Shown here piece after piece: positions 21,073 through 30,199 of a stretch of DNA of 30,199 nt. Each line of letters starts with the position of its first letter. Position 1 is the stretch's first letter. The position numbers and the translations under genes are program-made. The notes beneath the pieces are model-generated. The model did no database searches. It was not told the origin of the DNA and saw only the letters and a list, made by a program, of their open reading frames with translations. The DNA lies in NCBI GenBank assembly GCA_030770425.1, contig JASJFT010000348.1, positions 1-30,199 of the forward strand. Reading direction: 5' to 3'. This stretch comes from Darksidea phi. Taxonomy: Eukaryota > Ascomycota > Dothideomycetes > Pleosporales > Lentitheciaceae.

Positions 21073-21543
21073 CTCTTACGGCGTTACAGAAGAAACACAA
21101 TAGTAGGTGGTCAGGAGCGAGATGGTTGCGCGATTATTCGTTCGTGATTTGTTGTTATGCTAAAGTTCAATTCAGAGAGCATAGTAGTATTGCCCACCGG
21201 CCAATGAGCGGGCTCGCTCCTTTAGAATTGTACCTTTGCAAGAGCAGGCGGGGCGAGGCTCTGTCGGTGAAGGCGCTCCGTCAGCGCCACGCGGCGCTCG
21301 GCAGCATTAGCGCCCTCCGTCAGCCGAGCGAGAATGGGAGTTTTGACCTGTGCCCAATCGCCTTCATCCAGCGCACGCCTAAAGGTTTATGTGACCGCGA
21401 CACCTCCTCAGAGCCTCACTCTGACCGCAACATGAAATATAAAACCCCCCCTTACCCAGCCCTTGCCCCAGGCAGGCTCTCTTTACTTTGCATGTCTTAC
21501 AACATCTGGCGGCCGGCCACTTGTATGTTCCGTACGACTGAGA
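21073..21543. other. Promoter region of the Clr5-ankyrin gene
   Basis: Base composition returns to normal GC here after the AT-rich transposon. Open frames present (such as 21126-21572) look like shadows in a GC-rich promoter. A TATA box lies at 21438-21444. Confidence 0.5.
21438..21444 (+). promoter_or_regulatory. Putative TATA box of the Clr5-ankyrin gene
   Basis: TATAAAA followed by C-rich then CT-rich sequence, 100 nt before the ATG at 21544. This spacing favours 21544 over 21789 as the start. Confidence 0.5.
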
Positions 21544-23507
21544 ATGGACTTCCCGCCGCGCAGCCTGCCTGACCTGGCACCAGCCTACCTGCGCCAGCTC
21601 GAGCCCTTACATACTGTACACCACAATGCTCTTCCGACCCAGCAGCTGTACGGATCGTATAGCGTCGATCAGACCTCTGCATTTGCCCTACAGGTACAAC
21701 TCTCCAGCGGACAGGTCGTTCAATCTCTACACAGCACACGCTAGCTCTGCGCAGATTTGCTGACAAGAATCAGTCTGCGTCTGCGCCCATGGGTCCGCCA
21801 GCTCGACCGCGAAAGCGCAAGGCGCCGACTTTTCGCACGGACGACTGGGAGCCGTATAAGGAGCGCATCCTCGACTTGCATATCGTACAGAAACTGCCCT
21901 TGCCAAAGGTAAGGCAGATGATCGAGGAGGAGTGTGGCTTTAAAGCTGGGTACGTCGCTTCTCTTCGTGTAAGGTAGAGTGAGAGCCCCCAGCAAGGTGC
22001 TGAGACAGATGCGTCTGCAGGCTACGGCAGTATCGAACACGCATCAGCCAGTGGGACAAAGACAAGAACGTCAAGCCGCAGGAGATGAAGGCGATCGTAC
22101 GGAAGCAACAGAAGAGAAAGCTCGTCGAGACCGATAAACGCCCGCTTGTGTTCGAGGTGCGAGGCAGCCAAGTAGAGCCGCAAAAGATTGAGCGGTGGAT
22201 GAAGCGGCACGACGTAGCAGAGAGCTTTCTGTATGCGCCCAGTCCAGCAGCATGTAAGTCAGCGCCAGACCGACTCGACCTTTCTTTGCTAATGCACCGG
22301 AGCCACGCCGTCTGCTGTAGGATGCCACACGATCTCCGAGCGAGGCTCGCCCGCGCCGGCCTCTGTATACTCGCCGGTGGCTTCGGTCTCGTCGCCCGGA
22401 GGCATATATCTCGCGGAGCAGAGTCCACAAATGCCATCTCCCGCCCTCTCAGTCTCGAGCATCATGCGTCCCCAAGCAAGCGCCTTCGTCAAGCAAAGCC
22501 TGGCCATAGCACATGGATTTCGTATCGAATTTCGGGCGGCTTCACTTGCAGGCGACGAGGCGATGGTGAAGATGCTGCTCGACAGGGGCGTCGACCCCAA
22601 CGCGCAGGGTGGATACTGGGGTACCGCACTCTACGCGGCTTCAGGGAGAGGCGACGAGGCAGTAGTGAAGATGCTGCTCGATGCGGGCGCCGAGATCAAC
22701 GCGCAAGGTGGATACTACGGCAACGCACTCCAGGCGGCTTCATGGAGAGGCGACGAGGCAGTAGTGAAGATGCTGCTCGATGCGGGCGCCGAGGTTAACG
22801 CGTGGGGTGGACACTACGGCAACGCACTCCAGGCGGCTTTATGGAGAGGCGACGAGGCAGTAGTGAAGATGCTGCTCGATGCGGGCGCCGAGGTCAACGC
22901 GCAGGGTGGACACTACGGCAACGCACTCTACGCGGCTTCATGGAGAGGCGACGAGGCAGTAGTGAAGATGCTGCTCGATGCGGGCGCCGAGATCAACGCG
23001 CAGGGTGGATACTACGGCACCGCACTCTACGCGGCTTCAGATAGAGGCCACGGGGCGGTGGTGAAGATGCTGCTAGACGCGGGCGCCGAGGTCAACGCGC
23101 AGGGTGGATCCTACGGCACCGCACTCCAGGCGGCTTCATGGAGAGGCGACAAGGCAGTAGTGAAGATGCTGCTCGATGCGGGCGCCGAGGTCAACGCGCG
23201 GGGTGGACACTACGGCAACGCTCTCCAGGCGGCTTCACGCGGAGACCAGGGGGCGGTGGTGAAGATGCTGCTCGACGCGGGCGCCGAGGTCAACGCGCAG
23301 GGTGGATACTACGGCAACGCACTCCAGGCGGCTTCATGGAGAGACGACGAGGCAGTAGTGAAGATGCTGCTCGATGCGGGCGCCGAGGTTAACGCGTGGG
23401 GTGGATACTACGGCAACGCACTCCAGGCGGCTTCACGCGGAGGCCACGGGGCGGTGGTGAGGATGCTAGTAGCAAGAGGTGCTAAGTTATCATGGGAGAA
23501 TGTCTAA
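21544..23507 (+). CDS. Clr5-domain ankyrin-repeat protein
   Basis: Best model: exons 21544-21656, 21755-21949, 22021-22253 and 22345-23507, 567 aa. The intron at 21950-22020 (GTACGT) is firm, since it joins GFKAG to LRQYRTRISQW, completing a fungal Clr5 domain (about residues 67-125; DDWEPYKERILDLH, then RQYRTRISQWDKDKNV). The first intron (21657-21754) is tentative; if wrong, the start is Met at 21789. The intron from 22254 (GTAAGT) has two possible acceptors. 22344 gives an open frame; 22320, better placed after the branch site, would create a TGA at the junction. After a Ser/Pro-rich linker come an atypical ankyrin repeat and nine 33-aa repeats of the form GGYYGNALQAASWRGDEAVV. The protein ends in a degenerate repeat. 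Clr5 is named from a fission-yeast silencing factor; in filamentous fungi Clr5-ankyrin fusions are common and of unknown role. Confidence 0.78.
22608..23507 (+). repeat. Nine 99-bp tandem repeats coding ankyrin units
   Basis: Units start at 22608, 22707, 22806, 22905, 23004, 23103, 23202, 23301 and 23400, each opening GGTGGA and coding 33 residues; the last runs into the stop codon. Identity between units is very high at DNA level (GTAGTGAAGATGCTGCTCGA recurs nearly unchanged). Differences cluster at a few codons: unit residues 3-4, 6, 9 and 13-17, plus residue 33. Confidence 0.95.
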
Positions 23508-24851
23508 CAGGGTCAGCTGATAGACCTTTCCGAAAAATAACAGCTAGTAAAGATATTGCGCGACTTGAAGAGTAAAGTAAAGCAGACAGGGAGCTAAAGC
23601 TTGTGCTATTCTGACTATAATAAAAGTAGCGTGTGGCAAACTCCCACTACCAGCTAAGCAGATAGCCAGCCCGCTCTCGCCTTAATATCACAGTAGATCA
23701 CATAACCGTCCGCTAGATACAAGTAAGAGCTAGACGTCTAAAATTAATCTAAAGCGCATAAGGTATAGCTTCCGCTACGTGAGGCTGACCTCTCTACGGT
23801 AAGAAAGGGCTCGAGGTGTAGACACCGGAAGCCGATTCTGTAAGCGAGTGTACTATACAGCTACAGCCCCGGCTTAAAGAAATTATAAAATCTTAATTTC
23901 GTCCACTCGCGAGATAGTATTACGCTAGCCGGGATTAGAAATTACTTAAGTTAGAATTACTAACAGGGGAAGCGACGCTATATAAATTTACGCGCGAATA
24001 TCGACATACAGCTAATAATAACTTATAAGTAACTTCGTAAGACTCTTCGGCTTAGATAACACCTCTCATAAGTATTATAGTAAAGCCGGAGTTTAGTAGT
24101 ACTGATATAGTAAAGGGAGAATGCTTCGCTACAAGAAAAGGCTTCGAGTAAATCAGGCCAGAAGGCGACAGCGTAACCATATTTTGAAGAAATAGAGGGC
24201 TTCTAAGGTTAATACATCGCTGTAAGATATTATTTATAAATAAATTTTATGGCTTAGGCCGTTGTGTAAACTCTTTTGTGTGACATTCTGTTGTGTGCTC
24301 TCATTCGAACGTCCCATGGCTGCTGGTCCTGATCGGGGCTTGGCGGTTCCGCCGTTCGGCCTTCGAGACGACCTGAGCAGTACGCGACAATCGTGTGTCT
24401 GAAGGGCCACCGCGCCTGTTCACGCTGTCGAACGCGCGAATTGTGTAAAATGATACGATCAACGCTTTTGTGTAACTGGGGTAGAGGGCTGTACCTGTTT
24501 GTGTAATTTTTGGATTTTAGCTTTATGCCCCTGTGTGTTAAAAAACAATAATAAATAAATTTTATAAAACATAATATATAATGGAGTTATAATTCTATAA
24601 GTTAAAGTACCTCTCTAATTTTTCCGGTACGGATGGTTTTTCGCTCCGCGTGGAGGGACGTTAGCTTTTAAAGTATGCATGTCGCGGAACGCACTACCAT
24701 TCATACCTGCTACAACCTTGACTCCGTATTCAAACACAACTCATATGTCTTATAACCCATTCCTCGTTGATGTCTTACCCTCACCCCAATCACTTCCTAC
24801 AGCTTACTACCATCTACCTAGTCTTCACTCACTTTCCCAACCAGTCAACCC
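23508..24851. other. AT-rich decayed tract, no intact gene
   Basis: From 23508 to about 24240 the sequence is AT-rich with frequent TAG/TAA in all frames and TpA-rich steps, like the RIP-mutated transposon region; no protein family is recognisable. A more GC-rich 300-bp segment (24251-24549) bounded by direct repeats follows. 24660-24850 is C-rich flank of the dehydrogenase 3' end. Confidence 0.5.
24236..24564. repeat. 15-bp direct repeats flanking a 299-bp segment with four TTGTGTAA motifs
   Basis: ATAAATAAATTTTAT occurs at 24236-24250 and again at 24550-24564. Between them TTGTGTAA occurs at 24262-24269, 24441-24448, 24468-24475 and 24499-24506, all on the plus strand. This could be a small non-autonomous insertion with target duplications, or chance in AT-rich DNA. 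Confidence 0.45.
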
Positions 24852-25655
24852 TTACATAATCAACGAACCCCCATCACTCCTAACCACCGCCGCATCCATA
24901 TTCCCATCCTTCAAAACCACCAAATAACTCTCCACTATATCCTCGACTCGTCCAACCCGACCTATCGGCAACTTACTCTCCATATTCTCAAACATGGCTT
25001 TCTTCTCTTCCTCGGTCATCCGCCACAGATCTGTGTCCGCCACTCCGGGACTCACGCCATTAACCCGAATCGGCTGGAGATCGAGCGCGAGATTGCGCAC
25101 CATACTGTGATGGCCGCCCGCGAAGGATCCAACAATGCTCCATTGGGGCTGGGGCCGCTCGCTGATGGCGCCGGTGGTCAAGGTGTACGAGGACGTGGGC
25201 GCGGGATGGAGGTAGCGTTGGACGAATTTTGCAGTGAGGAGGGGCGCGAAGAAACGGATTTGGCCCACTTTAAGAATCGTCTCCAAGGTCATGTCCGCGA
25301 TAGGTCCCATAGTCAACGCATCGCCAGCCGTGTAGACGACATGGTCCAACTTGGCTTCCTTGTCGCCAATCTTCTCCACAACCCCCTTGAACAGCCGCTC
25401 TAGCTCCTGCTCCAGTGTATCGCGGTTCCCTAGGTCGACGGTGAGCCCGCAGATATTTTCTTGCTTGGAAGGATACGCCTTCTTGATCTTCTCGACGGCG
25501 GTGTGGACACGGGCCGGGTTGGACGAAGAGATGGCGACGATGGCGCCGTGCTCGATACACGCTTCTGCGACGCCGTAGCCAATGCCTGACGACCCGCCTA
25601 TGATGAGGATGCGGTTTCCCTGGAGTTTCGTCGTGTATTTTGCTTGGTCGGGCAT
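24852..25655 (-). CDS. Short-chain dehydrogenase/reductase-like protein, atypical active site
   Basis: Single exon, 267 aa, usual SDR length. The Rossmann fold shows the dinucleotide motif GGSSGIG (20-26), a conserved Asp-Leu after strand 4 region (VDLGNR, 73-78), VVYTAG (107-111 region, in place of NNAG) and the substrate-side SPG (202-204). TTGAIS (160-165) supplies the catalytic Ser region. Where classical SDRs have YxxxK, this protein reads SFAGGHH (177-183): Phe replaces the Tyr and His the Lys. Related fungal SDRs have YAAGLHG here, so the Lys is already absent in the group, while the Tyr loss seems peculiar to this copy. It may be a weak or non-catalytic reductase. Substrate unknown. 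ATG at 25655 is the first in frame and matches the family start. Confidence 0.88.
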   Translation of the reverse strand: MPDQAKYTTKLQGNRILIIGGSSGIGYGVAEACIEHGAIVAISSSNPARVHTAVEKIKKAYPSKQENICGLTVDLGNRDTLEQELERLFKGVVEKIGDKEAKLDHVVYTAGDALTMGPIADMTLETILKVGQIRFFAPLLTAKFVQRYLHPAPTSSYTLTTGAISERPQPQWSIVGSFAGGHHSMVRNLALDLQPIRVNGVSPGVADTDLWRMTEEEKKAMFENMESKLPIGRVGRVEDIVESYLVVLKDGNMDAAVVRSDGGSLIM

Positions 25656-26296
25656 CTTGAGTATGTAGTGGGACTGAGTTGGCGTGAGCAGTAGGATGGT
25701 ATTTTGTTTGCTTCTCGGAAGATATAAGCTGTGAGGCGAGGTAGTATGCTCGTTGTAGCTGTTACGATGATGCTTTTACAATCACACCTCCAACCCCCTC
25801 TTTAAACCCACCTCAATCCATCTCATCGCTTCGGACGATACACTCCTCCGGACTTCTCGTCCATTCGTGGTAGCGCAACTATGCAACCCGTAACATACAG
25901 AGAGCATCAAAACTGAACGGTATAGATGTGTAAGCGGATTTAAGAGCGGCGTTTAGCACAACGTGCCAACATATTAAGGATTGATTGACGCTGCTGATAT
26001 CATGCACATATTGCTGGCGTCAGCCAAACGAGGAGTTCCCACGAGAAGACGAAGTGCAATATATGACGTATTGTGGGAGCATCGTCGGACCGACGGTACT
26101 CTGCTCATATCTAAAGATTTTCTGACATGCCCACTGGCCTCGCGGCTTGAGCATGTCACGGTTCGCCCATGTCCACCGCCCTGCCCATGCGCTGACATTA
26201 TATGAAGTTCATGCTTGGGCTCAGCCTTCCTCAGCGGTATCCACCTCCTATATATCCACTTCAAAAATCTGACAAGACGACCCTTCGCATCGTCTC
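25656..26296. other. Intergenic between dehydrogenase and EMC1
   Basis: Promoter of the minus-strand dehydrogenase and 3' flank of EMC1. The open frame at 25981-26205 (plus) has no domain, and the minus frame at 25974-26360 overlaps the EMC1 last exon in another frame. Nothing else seen. Confidence 0.5.
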
Positions 26297-29211
26297 TCAA
26301 GTCGTCCACAACGAATTGATCTGCTTTCTTCGAACCTATGAGTCGTAAGTTAGTGCCCAAAGACTCACTGATTAACGTAATCCACTTACCAAAGGCGCGA
26401 CAAACAAAACACCGACAAACAGCGCAGCAACCGTTATCAACATTTGCACCTTGTTGAAACCCTTGCCTAGAACATCAAATGCAAAACTAGGTGCTACCCG
26501 CGTCCCAAAGATATCCAGACCATATGCGAAGACCAAGCTGGTGCTCTCAAGACCGCTTTCACTAGTGATGACATTCTTAATTCCCAGAAGCTCATACTGA
26601 TGGTTAAGATACCATTTGGGATCAAAGACGATCATTGGCATATATTTAGCAAGACCCTCTGCTTGCTCATTCGCATTGGGGTCGCGACCAATGGGCCGGC
26701 GAGGGTCAATGACCTGGCGCGGGATGCCGACGATGGAGTTGGAAGCGGGAAGAGTGACGAGCAGCTCACGGCTCGTGATACCTTGCCTCGTCTGCGTTAC
26801 AGTCATGTGCGAGATCTCCTCCGGGATCTGGTAGCTCTGCGAGACAACATATGGCTTTGCTGCTTCGCCCTTGGCTTCGGCGGGCTGTATTGTGGAAGAG
26901 TTGGATGAGGCACCCAGCGGGCCCCTGTCATCAGGTAGCGGGGACTCAAACAGTTCGGATACGATCAGCTGATAACCGCGCGCAGGATTAGATGAAGTGG
27001 AATCGACGGTTAGCGAGTAGCTGAACCAGTTTTCAGAAAGGGTGGATGGTATCGGACGAGACACATCAACACCATAATGTGTGACGGTATGGAGCAATTG
27101 ACCGGACGCCGAATCCAAGAGGTAGACTGATGCCCGACGAGCAGAATTGGCCACAGCCGTGACTAAAACTAGATTTGGGTTGAGGTACTTGTAGAGCACT
27201 CTCCTGTCTCCGAGCACCTTCCCGATAGATGCCACTGGATCTCGCGCGGGACGGGCAGTGTAGCTGACAATGCGTTCACCGGGTGGAGGCGTGAAAATCC
27301 ACAAGACTTCAGAGCCAGGTTCAGTCCCAAGGCTGCCCTTTAGTTCACCATCGACTAGACTGTACGTAACCAAGGTCTCCGGTTCCGAGGTGAAGGGAAG
27401 CTGAATCTCGAGGTCTTGCGAGGAAAGAATACCACCAGTCGTAGAATTGATGAACAGGGAGCCGACTAAGCCCGCATCCTTAACCTCGACATATCCACGG
27501 AACGCCTTCAATGAGGGACTTTGGAAGGTAGTATCGGACGCGAATTGGTGCAAATCAATGCTCCAAACCAGTTTACCCTGCGATCCCACATCAAGAGCCG
27601 CTAACTGGCCTTTATCTGTCGCTACGATCACGAGCTTGTGGAAGCCGAAAGAATCGTGTTGAATGTCCTCGATGGTCGTTTCCCGGGATTGGCCGATAAG
27701 GTTTCCAAGAAGTCGGGTGGGCAGGTGCTGGAGCCATGCCGGCAGATGTTCGAGATCACGGATGTGCCTCTTAACGCGGTGAACGTAAGCACCAACGAGG
27801 TTCTGGTGGCCTTCCTCGGCAAGTTCCTGTGCAAGTGCCTCCTCTTCGGGCAACTCTGCCCACACGGCGGATACTGTGCTGGACAGAAATTCCGGTCGCG
27901 TCCAAGCAATTTCGCTATTGCGTATGAGGGCCCACTGTCCATTGGAGAATAAAACTGCAGACCTCGCGGCCGAAGCAGCATCGCTCTTGACCACAACCTC
28001 AGAAACACCGTGCACCGGGTAAGCTCCAGCCAAGGCAGGCGAGCCGTTGACAGGCCACCGCCCAAGGACGCTATCGGAAACGGATGAGACTACAGTCACT
28101 TCCTCAGCAGTTAGCCTTGTGAAGTAGACATTGGCTTCCGACGTGCTGGTCGCGAATGTCCCCTTTCCGCTCAAGTGCTTAAGGCTGTAAGCCTTGGATA
28201 TGGAGGATTTCTTCAAGTCAACGTGGTAAACTTCGGCCGAGTGCCCGGTTGCAGTTTGGTATTCGACTAGGAAATGGGCGAGAGAGTTGACTCTGTTCGG
28301 GGCGTGTAGTACGATCTTCTTCGTCACCTCGTTGGCAGGAGCGTTGAAGCTCGAGACGCCCTTAGTTCCTATGATGTTCAACTTGAGTATTTTGTTCGTC
28401 TTATCCGTCCATGCCACCAGAGGGGCTGCAGTGTTTGCTCCAGCAAACAAGATATTTTCTTTGCTGCTTATCTCGCCTTCGGAACTCAGCGTGTACGAAT
28501 CGATTTTTTTGCCTGTGACGGGGCTTAGGGATGTGACGCGCAACTTGGCGCCTCCCCCGAGTAGCGGCGAGTGCAACGATATGTAGTAAACGGTGGTAGG
28601 CGAGGTCGAGACCTGAAAGGGCGTGTCTCCGCTGTGCCTTGTGTTAGTTGACGCTCCCCGATCATTCAGCACATTCGCCTAGCGCACCTGGTGTCGGTGA
28701 ATGTCCACTTCACCCGCCCCGTCTTGCCGTCGAGCCTTTTGACGCTAGGGCTACTGTCGGCCAGCAGCACAATGGCGTCTTTGGCGTCATTATTTGTAAT
28801 TCCGTCTTCCTGTTCCAGAATCTCCAGGTCTTCTATGGTGGCTCCATCCGCCCTATTTTCCCAGACGATCCTGCCGTCCGAGGCGCTCCATGCCGTGATG
28901 CGGTCCCCTACTCCGCCGACGACCGTGTCCTGCTCTTCCCCACCTCTAAGGTGGGCTTTGCTATTCAGGCCCGGGGCAGCGCGCCACACCAATGCCCCAT
29001 CCTTGGGGTTGATTGCGCCAATTGTACCGTTCTCGGACACGGTGTAAAGGAGGGACGCTCTGCTGGCGGCATAGGGCTTCTGGAAGAAGGTGGCCTCATG
29101 TTTCGGCAGGCCTAGCAGCGCATAATGGAAATCAATATGGTATGCATCGTCTTGAAAGACTGCAGCAGCTGGGGCAAGCCATGCAGCAAGGGCCAGCGCA
29201 TGGAAATGCAT
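26297..29211 (-). CDS. EMC1: ER membrane protein complex subunit 1
   Basis: Three exons (29211-28688, 28637-26390, 26335-26297) give 936 aa, the usual fungal EMC1 length. Introns are 50 nt (GTGCGC donor, CAACTAAC branch) and 54 nt (GTAAGT donor, ACTAAC branch). A signal peptide (MHFHALALAAWLAPAAAVFQ) leads into a PQQ-like beta-propeller lumenal domain (ALVWRAAPG, ITAWSASDGRIVWE, GKTGRVKWTF blade motifs). The conserved C-terminal DUF1620 region includes RPIGRDPNANEQAEGLAKYM and ESTSLVFAYGLDIFGTRVAP. A single transmembrane helix (MLITVAALFVGVLFVAPL) precedes the 13-residue tail VRRKQINSLWTT plus stop on the tiny third exon. EMC1 is the large lumenal scaffold of the EMC insertase, which places tail-anchored and multi-pass proteins into the ER membrane. 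The upstream in-frame ATG at 29388 is rejected because it would bury the signal peptide. Confidence 0.95.
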
Positions 29212-29761
29212 GATGGTACTCGAGGTAAGATTGCTCTTGAGCTTCGGCGATGCGTCCTGCGATATGCCAAGCCCAGCATCAGCCGGCCCGGTGCACATCA
29301 CGTGCACGACGAACGGCCCGAAACATGGCCCGCACCGCAACGCCCTGCATGGGGTCGTCAAGAAACGGCTTTTATGCGCGCCGCACATGAAGAGAATAAC
29401 AGCCGTCTCCTATTGCCGTCGGGCGAACTCGACAAGGGCCCAGCAAGCATCGCAGGCGTCCTTGCGGGGAAGCGGTTCCCACTTCCGGGCTATTCTTCCA
29501 ACGTTCACTGCAACTTGCGGCTAGCTGCGCGCGCTGCTGCAGACGTCACAGGAGCCAAGGGCTCTGACGTGTCGCCCGCTGCCAGACCTTGTCCGTTTGT
29601 TGTCAAGGAGGCTCGAGAAGTGGTGGTGAAGGGCCTTTGTCGTCTTCGGAGCGAGACGGCCGAGCTTTCCAAGCAGCATGTTGATAACAGGTGGATGCTA
29701 CATGCTATCGTTATACCACGCCATTATCGCAGGGCCGGGCCCCAGATTGACATCTCATGTC

Positions 29762-29797
29762 CCATTTCACGCCCCATTTCACGCCCCATCTCACGCC
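29762..29797 (+). repeat. Three 12-bp tandem repeats
   Basis: CCATTTCACGCC at 29762-29773 and 29774-29785, CCATCTCACGCC at 29786-29797, then a partial CCAT. Lies about 550 nt upstream of EMC1. Confidence 0.85.
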
Positions 29798-30087
29798 CCA
29801 TGCCATCACATGTGTGCAGCTTTCTCTTGCTAGCTGGGTAGCAGCTGTGTGGTTTGCGCTCTGCTGCATGCTCGGCGTGCTAGTACGTTTCGGCTTAGGC
29901 TGGAGCGGTTCCGCAGAGTTTCACGCCCACAGCGACTAACTCCGCAGGGCGTTCGTACTGTGTACGCATGCAAACACGACGGTTCCATGCGGTTCGCACC
30001 TCCCCACAGGGAACATTGAGGCGTGCTCCTCCATCGCCGACGCAGCCCGCATGGACAACAAGGGCCCGGGCTGGCTCTTGGGCTCGC

Positions 30088-30137
30088 GGGGGGGGGGGGG
30101 GGGGGGGGGGGGGGGTGGGGGCGGGGGGGGGGGGGGG
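30088..30137 (+). repeat. Poly-G tract (28 G, then 15 G)
   Basis: A run of 28 G (30088-30115), T, five G, C, then 15 G (30123-30137), with GC-rich flanks up to the window edge. May be a true simple repeat or a sequencing/assembly artefact at a contig end. Confidence 0.8.
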
Positions 30138-30199
30138 CCCGGCCGCAGGCGCCCCGGCACCCCGGAAAGGGGCGGGGGGGCCGGGCGCCCAAAGCAATT

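Larger units (their letters stand above)
29212..30199. other. EMC1 upstream region and right edge, no gene recognised
   Basis: Open frames on the plus strand (29125-29841 and others) run antisense to EMC1 or through promoter DNA and show no domain. Minus-strand frames at 29830-30197 are Pro-rich readings of the G runs. I see no gene. Confidence 0.55.

Noticed and set aside
22085..22798. 237-aa plus frame running from the Clr5 exon into the ankyrin array
   Set aside because: Past 22253 it reads the intron and then the ankyrin repeats out of frame; the Arg/Gly-rich repeats are an artefact of the 99-bp array.
27628..28065. 145-aa minus frame overlapping EMC1
   Set aside because: Alternate-frame shadow of the EMC1 coding exon.
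29212..29388. N-terminal extension of EMC1 to an upstream in-frame ATG
   Set aside because: It would place 59 residues ahead of a clear signal peptide, and EMC1 proteins start at the signal peptide.
29125..29841. 238-aa plus frame upstream of EMC1
   Set aside because: Starts antisense inside EMC1 and runs through promoter DNA and the 12-bp repeat; no domain or introns.

Overview
The window looks like nuclear DNA of a filamentous ascomycete, most probably a Dothideomycete (Pleosporales-like). The reasons are short GT-AG introns of 45-98 nt with CTAAC-like branch sites, a fungal NLR-like protein, a Clr5-ankyrin protein, a fungal Cys-rich/Ser-Thr-rich membrane protein, and AT-rich stretches of transposon relics whose stop codons are nearly all TAG, as left by repeat-induced point mutation (RIP). 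The taxonomic guess is inference. I saw no tRNA, rRNA or CRISPR array.

Layout. 814-1973 (-): three-exon secreted, single-pass membrane protein of unknown function. 3612-4997 (+): cytochrome P450 pseudogene with a lost start codon, an internal deletion and a frameshift. 5326-5777 (+) and 5731-6294 (-): a coding-like relic and a candidate small two-exon gene, neither recognised. 7722-13163 (+): intact five-exon, 1746-aa NLR-type STAND protein (HeLo-like N-terminus, NACHT, ankyrin repeats), with the Walker A loop on a 25-nt micro-exon. 14401-15476 (+): Ure2/YfcG-like glutathione S-transferase with a possible mitochondrial presequence. 16477-17025 (+): four-helix MARVEL-type membrane protein.

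18021-21072 is a RIP-mutated pogo/Fot-type DNA transposon, split by a 1.16-kb unrecognised insertion (19080-20237) flanked by 15-bp target duplications; the insertion carries its own decayed minus-strand reading frame. 21544-23507 (+) is a GC-normal island with a Clr5-ankyrin gene, nine near-identical 99-bp repeats long. Another AT-rich decayed tract (23508-24660) follows, with a 300-bp segment bounded by 15-bp direct repeats.

24852-25655 (-): short-chain dehydrogenase-like protein with a Phe where the catalytic Tyr is expected. 26297-29211 (-): EMC1, a conserved housekeeping gene (936 aa, three exons). The right end holds a 12-bp tandem repeat and long G runs that look like a contig edge or assembly artefact.

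The genes do not form one pathway. Conserved genes (EMC1, GST, MARVEL) flank an accessory, transposon-rich segment with two ankyrin proteins of the kinds linked to fungal self/non-self recognition: an NLR with diverged repeats and a Clr5 protein with homogenised repeats. The best leads are that pair and the two unidentified decayed insertions.
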